Source: Chlorocebus sabaeus
Taxonomy: Eukaryota; Chordata; Mammalia; Primates; Cercopithecidae
Length of the DNA stretch: 64,000 bases
Reading direction: 5' to 3'
Assembly (NCBI RefSeq): GCF_047675955.1
Contig: NC_132926.1
Span: 19,140,826 to 19,204,825 of the forward strand
Both the position numbers and the translations under genes were made by a program. The notes beneath the pieces were generated by a model. The model saw nothing but the letters and a program-made list of their open reading frames with translations, did no database searches and was not told the DNA's origin. Below, one piece after another: positions 1-11,089 of this stretch (its first letter is position 1; each line of letters opens with the position of its first letter).

Positions 1-689
1 CTGGCTCAGACACTAATTATACTCTCACTTTTTTAGTTGATTGACCTATCAGCTCCTGAATTTCTCACCTTTGCAATGAAAGCAAACATAATATCTTCTC
101 ATAGTGTTTTTGCCCATGTTAAGGAAATGAACACGTATAAATAGCTTAGAATAGCACCCAGTAAATAATAATGGTTGAATAAATATTAACTATTATCATT
201 AGCAAGTTTTTCAGAGACTAAACAGCTTTCTCTTTTTACAGATACAATTGAAATTCATAGTACATTTAAATCAATACAAGTTTAACCATCATTTCTTGGC
301 CACCTGTGTTACACAAGGCATCATAATAGACACTGTTGGTAATTAAAAATGAACGTTACATCATTTCTGCCTTAAATTGGGTATTATTCAGTGGAAAAAG
401 AGGAAAGAGATGCAGAAAACCACTAACATCCCAGATTCCAGCGGCAGAAGGGCTTTATAGAGGTTCGCATTCTCAGCTCCTCTTCTCTTGTGGCTTTAAC
501 TCGAGATACGCTAGCCTACATTTGGTTTCAGAAACACCAAGCTTATTCGTGCCTCGGAACCTTTACATATGCTATTTCTCTGCTGGATTGTGCTGTCTCA
601 GTTCTCATATGCTGGTTCCTTCTGGTCAGTCAGGTCTCAGCTGAGATGTCATCTCCTTGGGGAGGCTTTCCCAAAACACCCTTTCAAAA
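1..689. other. Mostly unrecognised sequence
   Basis: I see no gene here. Positions about 125-205 resemble the 3' end of a MIR element in forward sense, with an AATAAATATTAACTATTATC-like stretch. That match is short and weak. The remainder is ordinary AT-rich sequence. Open frames of 98-102 codons at 336-786 lack any recognisable domain. Confidence 0.4.
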
Positions 690-930
690 ACTGGTTCCTC
701 CTTGTCATTATCTATCAGAGCACCCTATTGTATTATTGTCACCATTTTCACAATTTATAATTATTGATTTTAATGAACTTGTTTAATTACCTGTCTCATT
801 GACTAGACTGAAGTTTCATGAAGAAAGTGACTATTTCTGTTTTATTCATGGGTTTTTTCCCCAGTGCATTTCACAGGGTCTGATATCTAGTAGGTATTTA
901 TTGAATAAATGAATGAATGAATGAATATAG
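690..930 (+). repeat. L2 LINE 3' end
   Basis: The order of elements matches an L2 3' terminus: a block like 'ACTAGACTGAAGTTTCATGA', then a region ending in 'TAGGTATTTATTGAATAAAT', then a GAAT tetranucleotide run (904-927) typical of the L2 tail. It is an ancient mammalian LINE remnant without coding capacity. The left edge is uncertain because divergence is high. Confidence 0.55.
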
Positions 931-991
931 TGAATGGAAACGTAGAGCAGGAATTAGTAGTTTTGACTAGGAACTCCACCAAGTATTTTAA

Positions 992-1320
992 ATTATAATT
1001 TTATTTATTATTATTATTATTAATTTTATGTTATTTTTGAGACAGGATCTTACACTGTCACCCAGACTGGAGTGCAGTGGCATGATCTCGGCTCATTCAA
1101 CCTCAACCTCCCAGTTTCAAGTGATCCTCCCACCTCAGCCTCCCGAGTAGCTGGAACTACAGGCGTGGGCCACCACACCCAGCTAATTTTTGTATTTTTT
1201 GTAGAGACAGGGTTTAACCATGTTGCCTAGGCTGGTCTCTTAACTCCTGAGCTCAACTAACCACCCGCCTCAGCCTCCCCAAAGTGCTGGGATTACAGGC
1301 ATGAGGCACCACGCCAGCCT
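992..1320 (-). repeat. AluJ-type element
   Basis: An antisense Alu with its T-rich, TTA-repeat tail at about 992-1033 and body to 1320. The internal 'CATGTTGCCTAGGCTGGTCT' and 'AAGTGATCCTCCCACCTCAG' are AluJ-like. Imperfect target duplications flank it: TCCACCAAGTATTTTAA at about 975-991 and TCCATCAAGCTTTTAA from 1321. These mismatches fit an old insertion. Confidence 0.8.
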
Positions 1321-1447
1321 TCCATCAAGCTTTTAAGAGAAAGGTGGACAATGTGGAATTGACTTTGTAGCGCTCAAGAGCAGCATGAGGAAACACAGGA
1401 GGATTTTGATGCCCTTATTTGCCTTCTGTTCTATCATCTGATTTTTA

Positions 1448-1750
1448 TTTTTTTAAATTTTTTTTGAGACGGAGTCTCACTCTGTCGCCCAGGCTGGAGT
1501 GCAGTGGTGTGATCTCAGCTCACTGCAAGCTGCGCCTCCCAGGTTCACGCCATTCTCCTGCCTCAGCCTCCCGAGTAGCTGGGACTACAGGCGCCTGCCA
1601 CCTCGCCCGGCTAATTTTTTGTATTTTGTTTAGCAGAGATGGGGTTTCCCCGTGTTAGCCAGGATGGTCTCGATCTCCTGACCTCGTGATCTGCCCGCCT
1701 CGGCCTCCCAAAGTGCTGGGATTACAGGCGTGAGCCACCGCGCCCGGCCC
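1448..1750 (-). repeat. AluY element
   Basis: A full-length antisense Alu ending CGCGCCCGGCC. The CACGCCATTCTCCTGCC and CCTCGTGATC blocks are AluY-type. It is flanked by a 13-bp target duplication, CATCTGATTTTTA at about 1435-1447 and CATCTGATCTTTA at 1751-1763, with one mismatch. There is a small GTTT insertion in the A-linker region. Confidence 0.88.
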
Positions 1751-1763
1751 CATCTGATCTTTA

Positions 1764-2883
1764 ACGCACAATTGCAAGGTCATGTTTCAAGTTTCCTGCA
1801 TATTCGCAGAGCCAGCTTCACCTTTCCTAGCCCCTGTTATTGTGTAACTTTTCTTTTCGTAGGCTTGTTATTCCAATCTTGTTATCCTTCCACTTAGAGA
1901 AAGGTACCAGAATGGAGTGCCATCTTGTTGCCCTAAGGATCAAAGCAGGAGATTTCGTTAAAACATTCATACTCTCGCTCAAATTATGCATTCATCAGGG
2001 ACTGCATAGATAGCACAATCATGTTTATGCAGCTGAGAGCAAGAAAAGATCAGGTGACTGATGGAGATCACTTAGCTAGGAGCTATGGGCTTCCATTAAC
2101 TATGATAACCACAGTCTAATTTCAATGCTGCTGAATGAGGGCTGTAAGATAATTAGGAAGAGTGCAGGCCAGAATGCCAGTGCGCATTTCTCCTCAATTA
2201 ATACAGCGTCATCAAATAGGTTATATTAAAAACAGACACTGTATGATACAAGATCATGGATTGGCTTAATTAATATGAATCAACAAGCAGAGTCAGAGCC
2301 TGCATTAACCTTGGCAGCAGCTGAGAGTTTGGGAAAAGTAACTGAGTAAGAATCATCTGGTGGTGAATAAATCTGTGCTCATAAAATAGCTTCTGAAATG
2401 GAGTCTGGCTGTTGGGCATTGATGTAAATATTGTGACCACACTGGGTCTTTCTCGCAAGGGTGCTTTTCTGGGAATACCCAGTAGGGTGGTGTTCCAGAG
2501 CAGTGGAGGGAACCTGACTCCTGAAAGACAAATGCATGGTTCCAAGTTCACTGGTGGAGAAAAATCAATAAAAAGTTCAAGATTTTCTAACTCTGATAGC
2601 AAAAAGGAATCCCGAAATTAAAGCAAAAGTAAAATGCACGAAAAGGTCAAGACTTAGAAGTGATATTGTCTAATATTTTAAGCAATGCATCGTACAGCAT
2701 TTCTGATAAAGTGGCTCTCTAGCCCCACTTTACATCTCTCTAGTGAGCTCTTAGCTCAGAAGTCCCACATTCCATTTTATGAAGATTTTGGGGTATCTTA
2801 CTTCCTAGGCCAGGGAGAAACTTTTGTTCTGGTTTCAGGGATATTCTAGGAAATCTCCAGTTATTTCTAGTACATTCATTTTT
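1764..2883. other. Unrecognised non-repeat stretch
   Basis: No transposon family or gene is recognised. Around 2090-2300 the sequence has balanced composition and several TAATTA-type cores (for example near 2150, 2200 and 2270). That can occur in conserved non-coding enhancers, but conservation cannot be judged from one sequence. The open frames at 2270-2621 have no recognisable motif. Confidence 0.4.
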
Positions 2884-3034
2884 GGGTTGCCAGATTTAGC
2901 AAATAAAAATATAAATGCCCTGTTAAATTTGAATTTCAGATAAACATGTGATATTTGGGACATACCTATACTAAAAAAAATTGTTTTCTGAAATTCAAAT
3001 TTAACTGGGTGTCCTGTATTTTATCTGGCAACAA
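2884..3034. mobile_element. Palindromic non-autonomous DNA transposon
   Basis: Two arms are near reverse complements: 2887-2942 starts TTGCCAGATTTAGC and 2986-3031 ends ATTTTATCTGGCAA. Both contain TTAAATTTGAATTTCAGA or its complement. A short asymmetric centre includes TTTGGGACATAC. This is the form of a MITE-like fossil; I suspect the MER53 group but did not confirm it. It has no coding capacity and would fold into a hairpin. Confidence 0.6.
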
Positions 3035-3035
3035 C

Positions 3036-3793
3036 CACACATTGTTTTAATTTGCTTTGTTTTTAAGTGGGATATCTTCTGCATTCACAGTGAAGAAGAA
3101 TGCCAAAATATGTTAAAACCAAAACAAAAACAGCATACCTCTATCTAACATTTTTCTGAGTTAACTAACAGAAAAATAAAATGAATACGACTCAATTTCA
3201 TGCCCTCAAAGGGTTCAGTGTATACCACGGAAGCCGGACTTCAAAGAGTATAATTCTACAATTGTTTAACATACTATACTAGTAGTATATTCATGAAAAA
3301 ATAAGGTCACACAGGAGGGAGTGATCCCAAAATAGTTGAGGATTACTTTTCCAATTAGGGAATAAGAATATCTTACACTAACAATGTATTCCATGCTTTT
3401 CTGCCATGCCCAGTTTATTTTCACAAAGATTAGTTCTTAAAAGGGTATAGAATAATAGACTAACTTCTTGGGAATCAGCATTCAGGCAATCATAGTATAT
3501 CGTTAATAACCTTTAATAGAACATTCAGAAAGCAATCTTAAAATTTGTAAAAGTGGTTATTTGGTAGAAATGATTCCATAATTATAACCAATTATATAGA
3601 GACGATTGTAGCACTGATCGGTCCATTGGGACTGTCAATGTATATGGATCACCTTTGTGCTGATTGAGAGAAAATGGGTAGCTCTGATATGAGCCAATTT
3701 TGTAGCTTCTAAAAGACATTTCCATTATTTAAGTAAAGAAAAACAATACAAAAGAAAAAAATCAACATGTTTTCTGTGTTCTTAATATTTAAT
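3036..3793. other. Unrecognised non-repeat stretch
   Basis: AT-rich sequence with no gene, no clear repeat family and no regulatory structure I can name. Confidence 0.4.
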
Positions 3794-3809
3794 GACTCCT
3801 TTCTTTCTT

Positions 3810-4116
3810 TCTTTTTTTTTTTTTTTTTTTTTTTTGAGACGGAGTCTCGCTCTGTCGCCCAGGCTGGAGTGCAGTGGCCTGATCTCAGCTCACTGCAAGC
3901 TCCACCTCCCGGGTTCACGCCATTCTCCTGCCTCAGCCTCCCGACTAGCTGGGACTACAGGCGCCCGCCACCTTGCCCGGCTAGTTTTTTGTATTTTTTA
4001 GTAAAGACGGGGTTTCACCGTGTTAGCCAGGATGGTCTCGATCTCCTGACCTCGTGATCCACCCGTCTCGGCCTCCCAAAGTGCTGGGATTACAGGCTTG
4101 AGCCACCGCGCCCGGC
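3810..4116 (-). repeat. AluY, Old World monkey lineage type
   Basis: A full-length antisense Alu flanked by a perfect 16-bp target duplication, GACTCCTTTCTTTCTT at 3794-3809 and 4117-4132. Its poly-T tail is pure. It carries GGCTAGTTTTTTGTATTTTTT, CCGTCTCGGCC and ACAGGCTTGAGCCACCG, which I associate with cercopithecoid AluY rather than human AluY. The perfect duplication and low divergence point to a fairly recent insertion. Confidence 0.88.
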
Positions 4117-4390
4117 GACTCCTTTCTTTCTTAAAGAAATTTTTGGAGACTTGATCTTGCACCATCACTGTACCACTAAGATCAACTTTCACTGTTTCAT
4201 AGAAACCCAATGTATGCATATTTTTTAGTTTTGTCATTCAGGATTGACCAACTGTTGCTGATTAAGCTTAGATTTGGCAAAGGTTCAGAGAAAGTAGTAT
4301 TTCCACATATTAGCAGTACCTAATTTATATTAAATGCTAAATAAATATTTGTTGGGTAAATACTGGTTAAATGAACACTCTCTTACACAG

Positions 4391-4787
4391 AGTAAGTCTT
4401 TGACCTGAGACTGGGTAAGTTATAAAGACAAGAGATGTAATTCACTCATGGTTCTGCAAGCATTATAGGAAGCATGGTGCTGGCATCTGCCTTGCTTCTG
4501 GTGAGGTCTCAGGAAGTTTTCAGTTACTGTGGAAGGTGAAGGGGGAGCTGGCGTATCACATGGGGAGAGTGGGAGCAAGAGAAAGCAGGCAGAGGTGCCA
4601 CACTCTTTTAAACAACCAGATCTCTCTTGAACTCAGAGTAAGATCTTGCTCATTACTGCAAGAATGGTGCGAAACCATCTGTGAGAGATCTGCCCTGTGA
4701 TCCATCATCTCCCATCTCCCACCTCCAACATGGGGCATTACATTTTAACAGGAGATTTGGAGGGGACAGATGTCCAAACTGTGTCAC
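4391..4787 (-). mobile_element. MaLR LTR (MST/MLT1 type)
   Basis: Antisense LTR of the MaLR group, recognised from the ordered blocks GACTGGGTAAGTTATAAAG, AGGAAGCATGGTGCTGGCAT, TGCCACACTCTTTTAAACAA, CCACCTCCAACATGGGGCAT and GGAGATTTGGAGGGGACAGA. It appears to be a solo LTR, since no internal MaLR sequence adjoins it. The exact subfamily was not assigned. Confidence 0.75.
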
Positions 4788-4799
4788 ACAGCAATTTTA

Positions 4800-5345
4800 T
4801 TTGTAGGAATATGAATGAAGAAAATAATAATAATCATGTGAAATATGAAATAATTTAGGAATAAGACAGTGCAGAATTTTATAATGGCTAAAAAAAGGGA
4901 AGGAAGCTAAGCAAAGGTAGGTTATTGAATTTAAAATATTATGGCTATCAGGATGCTGAGGCAGGAGAATCGCTTGAACCCGGGAGTGGAGATTTCAGTG
5001 AGCTGAGATCGTGCCACTGCACTCCAGCCTGGGCAACACAGCAAGACTCCTTCTCAAATAAATAAATAAATAAAATAAAATACTATGGCTACATTATATA
5101 ATGAGCTATTGACCAGCCATTAAAATTATTGTACAAGATGCACATTTATTGACATAGAAAAGCATTCGCAATATATTATTAAAAAAAAAAAAACAAAAGC
5201 AATTTACCAGGGGCAGATATTCTAGTATCCCAGCATATATGAGTGTGTGTGTGCACGCGCATGTGCACTTAAGTATATGAAAAAAAGCCTTGAAATGTCT
5301 ATATCAAATATTAAAATTGATTATCTCTGAATGACAGGATTCTTG
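4800..5345 (+). mobile_element. L1M 3' fragment split by an Alu
   Basis: Forward-sense old L1 sequence. The block at 5081-5140 (TATGGCTACATTATATAATG, then CAGCCATTAAAATTATTG) matches the ORF2 3' end and 3'UTR pattern of L1M elements. 5280-5345 (GAAAAAAGCCTTGAAATG, then TTATCTCTGAATGACAGG) is the following 3'UTR. A 5'-truncated Alu interrupts it. The left limit is uncertain. Confidence 0.5.
4948..5076 (+). repeat. 5'-truncated Alu (right monomer)
   Basis: Only the right half of an Alu is present, starting near GGATGCTGAGGCAGGAGAAT and ending in an AATA-repeat tail. It is flanked by a 15-bp duplication, AAAATATTATGGCTA at 4933-4947 and AAAATACTATGGCTA at 5077-5091, with one mismatch. The duplication shows the truncation happened at insertion, not by later deletion. 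Confidence 0.85.
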
Positions 5346-5363
5346 ATAACATTTTTTTCCTTT

Positions 5364-5515
5364 TTGTTGTTTTTAATTTAATTTTGAGTTCCGGGATACA
5401 TGTGCAGGACATGCAGGTTTGTTACATAGGTAAATGTGTGCCATGGTGGTTTGCTGCACCCATCACTTAGGTAGTAAGCTCCACATGCATTAGCTATTTA
5501 TCCTGATGCTCTTCC
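5364..5515 (-). mobile_element. L1 (primate type) 3' end fragment
   Basis: Antisense L1 3' terminus. TTGAGTTCCGGGATACATGT, CATGCAGGTTTGTTACATAG and CCATGGTGGTTTGCTGCACC are the conserved 3'UTR end of primate L1s. It is severely 5'-truncated and has no coding sequence. Confidence 0.75.
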
Positions 5516-5579
5516 TCAATATGTTTCTACACCAATTTATTTCTCCTTTCTTCCACTCCAATAACATGTTAGATCCTTA

Positions 5580-6560
5580 GATATGGTTTCACAGGTTGGA
5601 GGCTTTTTTAGTTTTTGCAGTCTTTCCCTCTCTCTTCTTTAAATTGAATAATTTCGATTGCTGCATCTTCAATTTCACTGGCTCTTTCTCGTTCATCTCC
5701 ATTATGCTATTTTGTCCATCCAGTAAATTTTTCTGATTTTTCATTTCTCAAATTTCCACTCGATTCTTTTTTATAGTTTCAATTTTGCTTCTGAAAACTT
5801 TTATATATCCATTCATTTCAATGTGTTTATCTTTATCTAATGGATAATTCTTATAATAGCTACTTTAAGGTCTTTGATAATCCCAACATCTGGGTTATCT
5901 CAGGCTTGGTATCTGCTGAGTATCTATTTTCTTAGATATTGGTTAGACAATTTTGGTTCTTTGTATATTGAATGCTTTTGGTTTGTATCCAGAATATTTT
6001 TAATATCATGTTGATAGATTCTAGGTCCTGTTAAATCCTCTGCAGAATGTTATTTATTTCTTTATTGTTTAAGCAGGCAATTGGCTAGGTAGGTTCAGAG
6101 CACAAGTTCTGAGTCTCCTTCGTAGGGTGGTGGTTCCAATGTCATTTCAGTTTTTCAGGCCTGTTTTATGCTTTTTGAATCTGCTTGGCACATGTGCATC
6201 TTAGGGGTTTGTCTTTAACTGGAACAGTGGTTTTTATGGCAATTCACTTCTTAAAGCCTTTGTTGATTTCTTTGAGTCTGTTCTGTACATGCACAGCTTG
6301 GAGGTAGTAAGCCCAGGACTTACGTCACTTCATATACAGAATCCCGTTCTCCAGTTCTTTTCCCTTTGGGATTTCTTTCATACTCTAGCTTCCAGTAGTT
6401 TGTTTTCCTTATACCTTTGGCCAGAAAGATGTATTTCTCTCAGACTTTTAACTTTCACTGTCATTATGAATTTCCTAGTGACTGGAGTCTTACTTTGCTT
6501 GCCAACATTTAAATTTTGACTTTAGTCCTCAAATCATTTGCTATTATTTACTTTTCAGAA
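5580..6560 (-). mobile_element. L1M fragment, probably 5' region
   Basis: Old antisense L1M sequence. ATCTCCATTATGCTATTTTG, CCCAACATCTGGGTTATCTC and TTATTTATTTCTTTATTGTT occur in the order expected for the ORF1-proximal and 5' region of L1M elements read in antisense. A related copy of its first part occurs at 7378-7545. The frames are broken and the subfamily was not assigned. Confidence 0.5.
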
Positions 6561-7019
6561 TCTCAAATAGTGCATTTTGCAACCTGTTCAGTTTTTAGTT
6601 GTAACAGTAGACAAATAACCTGTATCAAGTTCTCCATTTGGCTGGCACCACATGTACCCTGATATTCCATTTTTCCTTAAGTGTTTATTTTCTTAACCTT
6701 CTACCATTAACATAAGCTACATGTAGGGGTAAATATGAAGTTGAAAAATTTTTTTAAATTAATTTTTTTCTATTGCTGCTGAGCAAATTAGTGCATTTTT
6801 TAATTTTAAAAGGAATAAGTATTGTGAGAAATACCGTAATTTTTCAGTAAATATTATAATGATGTAATCATTATTCAATGACCAGATATTCAAACATGAA
6901 AATGGTAACCAGTTTGGGTGCATTATGGGAAAATAGGCAGTCTCCACTTAGATAGTAGTATGCAAATTAGTACAGTTTTTTTCATAGTTAATATGGAGAT
7001 CTTGATAAATATAAAATGT
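6561..7019. other. Unrecognised AT-rich stretch
   Basis: No gene or clear repeat family seen. An L1M origin is possible because both flanks are L1M. Confidence 0.35.
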
Positions 7020-7380
7020 GTGCATTTCTTTTGACCTAAAAGTTCAAATTTCAGGAATATATTCTATGGAAACACACCAATGCATCAAGTTAGTGTATAT
7101 ATGTTAATTATTGCATCATTATATGAAAATTGGAAAGAAACTGATCAATATGGTGATAGTTTAACATACTACCATAGTTCCATACAATAAACTCATATAT
7201 AGCCATTAAAAAGAACATGACACCTTTATCTACTCAGAGAAAAAGATAGTATCTACAGTTTATGTCTGAGTAGCAAGTGGGTTACAGAACATTATACCTA
7301 TAGAAAATTCCCTTTATGTTTATTTATTTGTTAATAAATAATGCACAGAATCACTATATAGCAAGACACATACATTTCTA
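7020..7380 (+). mobile_element. L1M ORF2 end / 3'UTR fragment
   Basis: Forward-sense fragment. CATACAATAAACTCATATAT, AGCCATTAAAAAGAACATGA and ATAGAAAATTCCC match the diagnostic L1M 3' segment (the usual form is a CATACAATGGAATA-like block followed by GCAGCCATTAAAAAGAATGA). It is highly diverged. Confidence 0.55.
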
Positions 7381-7550
7381 TTGCTGCATTTTCAGTTTCC
7401 CTGTCTTTTTCTTCTTTCATCTCCATTCTGCTATTAAGCCCATCCACTAAATTTTGCTGATTTAAAATAGTGTATTTTTCAGTTCTCAAATTTTCATTTG
7501 ATTTTTTTATAGTTTTAATTTTCCTTCTGAAAATAATCCTCTAAGGAGAT
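7378..7550 (-). mobile_element. L1M fragment (related to 5650-5800)
   Basis: Antisense L1M block. TCATCTCCATTCTGCTATTA and CAGTTCTCAAATTTTCATTT align with similar strings at 5650-5800. Identity is moderate (roughly three quarters by eye), as expected for two separate old copies rather than a recent duplication. Confidence 0.5.
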
Positions 7551-8389
7551 TGGAGATTGGGCTGTTATGGGAACAGGGATGCTTTTCCTTGTCTTTATTG
7601 CTTGAAGGTTTGGAAGACTAATAAATATTTGTATAAATTTTTTTAAATGAAAAAAATATTTATAAATATTCCTCGAAAGGACTTCAAGCTCTCTGAGAAA
7701 TTCAGATTTTTTTTTCTCTACAATTCATAATTAAATAATCCCTGCTAAACCTCGGGCGGATGGCATGATGGCAGAGATAGGACTGAGCTTCAGGTGACTC
7801 TCCTGGAAATTTCATGGTACTATTCTAAACGGTAATGAAGAAAACCTTCTGGACAACCATCTAGAAAGAGTTAGTATTTACTGGTGAGGGAAGGCATAGT
7901 GTGACATGAGGGAGGCCAGGGGGACACTGACTGTGAGACAGGGATCACAAATTCATGCCTCCAAGCTTGCCTTGGGGTATATTTGAAGGTTTGGTTATAG
8001 AGCAACAAGGGTTAGAGTGAGTGGTCCCACATACTCTGGAAATCAAGGGAAGGGTTTACATGCAACTGATTCCTACTTGCTGGATTGACCACCTTAGCAG
8101 AGAGTAGCCGTTTTGTATCAAGGTCCAGGTCTTTGAATTAAGTAACAAATGCAAAGCAACAACTGACAGGGTTGTTAGATCTGAGGTCAAGGCAAAAGAG
8201 CCTTGAGAGGACCTCTCTGAATTCTAGTATACTAAATGTCCAAACAACTTACCTGGACACTTAGTCACCTACCGTCTCAAAGGATTTGAAAAATTATTTC
8301 ATGTATGTGAGACTCATTTTTGTATTGTGTGTTTCATGAGGGAGTTACTCTTTACTATGCTTTTTCTTGAACTTGTATACTACGTGACG
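7551..8389. other. Unrecognised non-repeat stretch
   Basis: No gene, RNA gene or repeat family recognised. Composition is more balanced (GC-richer) at 7740-8200 than in the flanks. Confidence 0.4.
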
Positions 8390-8555
8390 TTTTTCTATGA
8401 CATTTTAATTTCCTTTTGTTGTTTTTCATCTGTTTTCTCCACTACAATGTCAGCTCTATGAAGCACTTTGCTTCTTTTGTTCTCTGCTATAGACTCTGTA
8501 TTGAAACGGTGCCTAACACTGACTGGGGACTCAATAAATAGCATTGATTAAATAA
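8390..8555 (+). repeat. L2 3' end
   Basis: Forward L2 tail: CTACAATGTCAGCTCTATGA, then CTGCTATAGACTCTGTATTG, then GTGCCTAACACTGACTGGGG and ACTCAATAAATAGCATTGAT. This is the standard order of the L2 3' end. The AATAAA is part of the element, not evidence of a gene end. Confidence 0.6.
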
Positions 8556-9959
8556 TGATGCATGAGGACTAGAAATGGGCTTTATATATTTTCCATCTCT
8601 TTTCTCACATTCCTTTAGTGTTAGGACTTTGACATCAATCAAGAAGAGGATTTGAAAGTGTCCTTTCCATTCCTCTTTTAAGCACTCTGAACTTGACCCA
8701 GATTCTCCACTATTGGCAACACATATGCAATGGATTTTAAAACAGGAAGAATCATAGTATTCATTTTCCTATTTGAAAAACTTACGACCATTTCCTCCCC
8801 AACTGGTACTACAATTAATACATTTCAACCTGCCCTGTCCCAAATTCAGTTCATCCATTATGTTACCATTTTCCCCTGATTCTGAAGTGAGCCTTTGATT
8901 TCATATTTTAATATATCTGAAATATGAATATCTCTTACTATCATTTGCATCTTAGCAACATATCATAGTTTAATTTGCAATGTTTGGTATGTTGTACAAT
9001 TAATGGATCTTAGGTTTTTGTGAGGTATGATATTTGGGTTTCTTGTATTTCCATTTAAGTATTTTAGAACATTCAGTGGAAATTAGCATAGTAGGAAGAG
9101 AACTTCAGTTTAAATAAAAGAACTGAATTTAGTTCTGCTAATTATGTAGGTGAAAATGAGCAGAGCAGGAATTTCACCCTTCTGGGTCTCATTCTCTGTT
9201 TTATAAAATAGAAGAAGGCATTGATCTAATATTTTAGTGAGGGAACATTTGGTTGTGCTAACCTTAAATAATGAGATTTAGAAAATATGATTAAGTATAG
9301 AGTTTACTGGAGTGCTAAACTTGAGGCTAGACACCTGGAAATAGACTCCAAGAGAATGGGGTCAGTGTTCCTAAGTGGAGAGTTAAGGTTTCATTTGTAT
9401 AGAGATGTTAGCAGAATTACAACATTTTCCATACAAGACTAGTGCATACACCACTGCAACTTAATTGGTCACAGACTGGTACATTCCAAGGAAGGTTATT
9501 TTATTACTCCACCATGAGGAGGGTTAGTAATCTGAGGGTTCTTATCTGTGATGCTGTTTGGTCTTAATTATTTAGAGGAAAAAAGGCAGAAGTTGCAGCT
9601 GCATTCTGTGTCACTCAAGTTGCATAGCCACATTCCTTTCAAGGCTCAGAATAATTTAAAATTCCAACAGTTTTAAGTTTGAATTAATTTTAAGTTTGAA
9701 TTATTGAATTTCACAGTTGCCATAAACAAAAACTTTAACTTAAGAGTGACTAAAGTGGATTACAAAATAATTAAGAGCATCACATGTAAACCAGGGGCAG
9801 AAAGTGATTGAGTCTCATGAATTACTAATACTTGAGAGTAGAAAATTGTCAGAATGCAAGGAAGACATTTTCTTTTTTTTTCTCTCTTCTGATCTCTTTC
9901 TCATTCCATGTACTTTCTCTTCTTATTTTTTTCTGTTTGTCTTCATAAAAGAAAAACTT
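8556..9959. other. Mostly unrecognised; possible MIR at 9090-9240
   Basis: The block 9090-9240 (AGTTCTGCTAATTATGTAGG, then GGTCTCATTCTCTGTTTTAT) has the shape of a diverged forward MIR. The rest shows no gene or repeat I can name. Confidence 0.4.
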
Positions 9960-10300
9960 CAGTTGAATTAAATTTAAAGGAGTTTAATTGAGCAATGAAT
10001 GATTTACACACAGAAAATGGAAGTGAGGTTCAGAAATGGTGGGATTGGTTACAGGTTGGCTTTTGCCTTATTTGAACACTATTCAAACAGTTGGCTACAT
10101 TTGATTGACCAAAACTTGGTGATTAGCACGAGTGTAGGCTACGATCTGTTTACACCTTTACTTGTTATAGTTCATGATGTACAGAAAAACCTTAAGCCAA
10201 ACTTAAAATATGTAAGGAGACAGTTTTTGGCTAAACTTCATTTAAATCTATTTTCTTTTTCTCCCATACTCCCTTCCCCTGCTTTGTAATGAATATTATT
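9960..10300. mobile_element. Probable retroviral LTR fragment
   Basis: GGAGTTTAATTGAGCAATGA, ATGGAAGTGAGGTTCAGAAA, TTGGTTACAGGTTGGC, TGATTGACCAAAACTTGG and CCAAACTTAAAATATGTAAG recall a primate ERV LTR. I do not assign a family. It borders a longer LTR mosaic that runs to about 12.7 kb. Confidence 0.4.
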
Positions 10301-11089
10301 AAATATGGCTTATCTAGCCTCTAGTTTAACCCCTGAGGCCAAATAGCATGTTTGAAGTTCAAGACTAACCTGATTTATCGTGTTGATCCAGGAATCCATA
10401 CCTGTGACGAAATAAAGAGTGGTAATGAATTACAAACATGGCTAAGAAGTCTCCTCCAGTATTTAAGGGAAGTTAATTCTCAGAAAAGAAGAGGAAAAAC
10501 TAGGCAGATATTCCAGAAGTTTCTACAGTGGCTAAATAATCTCAGTGGACTCTTCAAGCTGTAAACCAAAAATAAAATACTAAGCCCCCCAGCAGACTGA
10601 ATGGATCACTTCTCTGGGCCACAGGGATTCCAAAGATACTTGAAAAACTAGTTCAGGCCGTGATGGGAAGGGGGGCTGAACGTGCCTCAGTACGCTCTTT
10701 TCCCATTAGAATTCAGGCACAGCTAACTAGCATTAACATTAAAACAGAGACCTTAAGACTAATAGACATTAACAATAAGATACCAAATTCCAACCTGACT
10801 CTAGGATAGCATCACATGACAGATTGCAGACCCTGAAAGAAATCAAAGTATTTTACCCCGAAATACATTTATTTGACATATTTTGAAAGGACCCTGCAGA
10901 GCTATTTCTTGTACGAGAAATTTACATTCCTTAGATAATCCCGTTACCTTTCCAGGTCTTTTGCTGATCCTGAAGAGATTAGCTAAGAGTCTAGCACCTT
11001 TTAAAGATCTGACTAGGAAACATTAGCCATCTATTGCCTCTAGGGGTGGCCACCTATGAGACTTTATCTACATAATAAGAACCTTGGTC
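10301..11089. mobile_element. Probable ERV-derived sequence, family unknown
   Basis: This lies between LTR-like blocks. It has the moderate-GC, stop-filled look of decayed retroviral internal or LTR sequence. A 70-codon frame at 10352-10564 has no recognisable retroviral motif. Assignment rests mainly on context. Confidence 0.3.

Noticed and set aside
5640..7545. 5650-5800 and 7378-7545 as a recent duplication
   Set aside because: Similarity is only about three quarters with several indels, which fits two independent copies of the same old L1M region.
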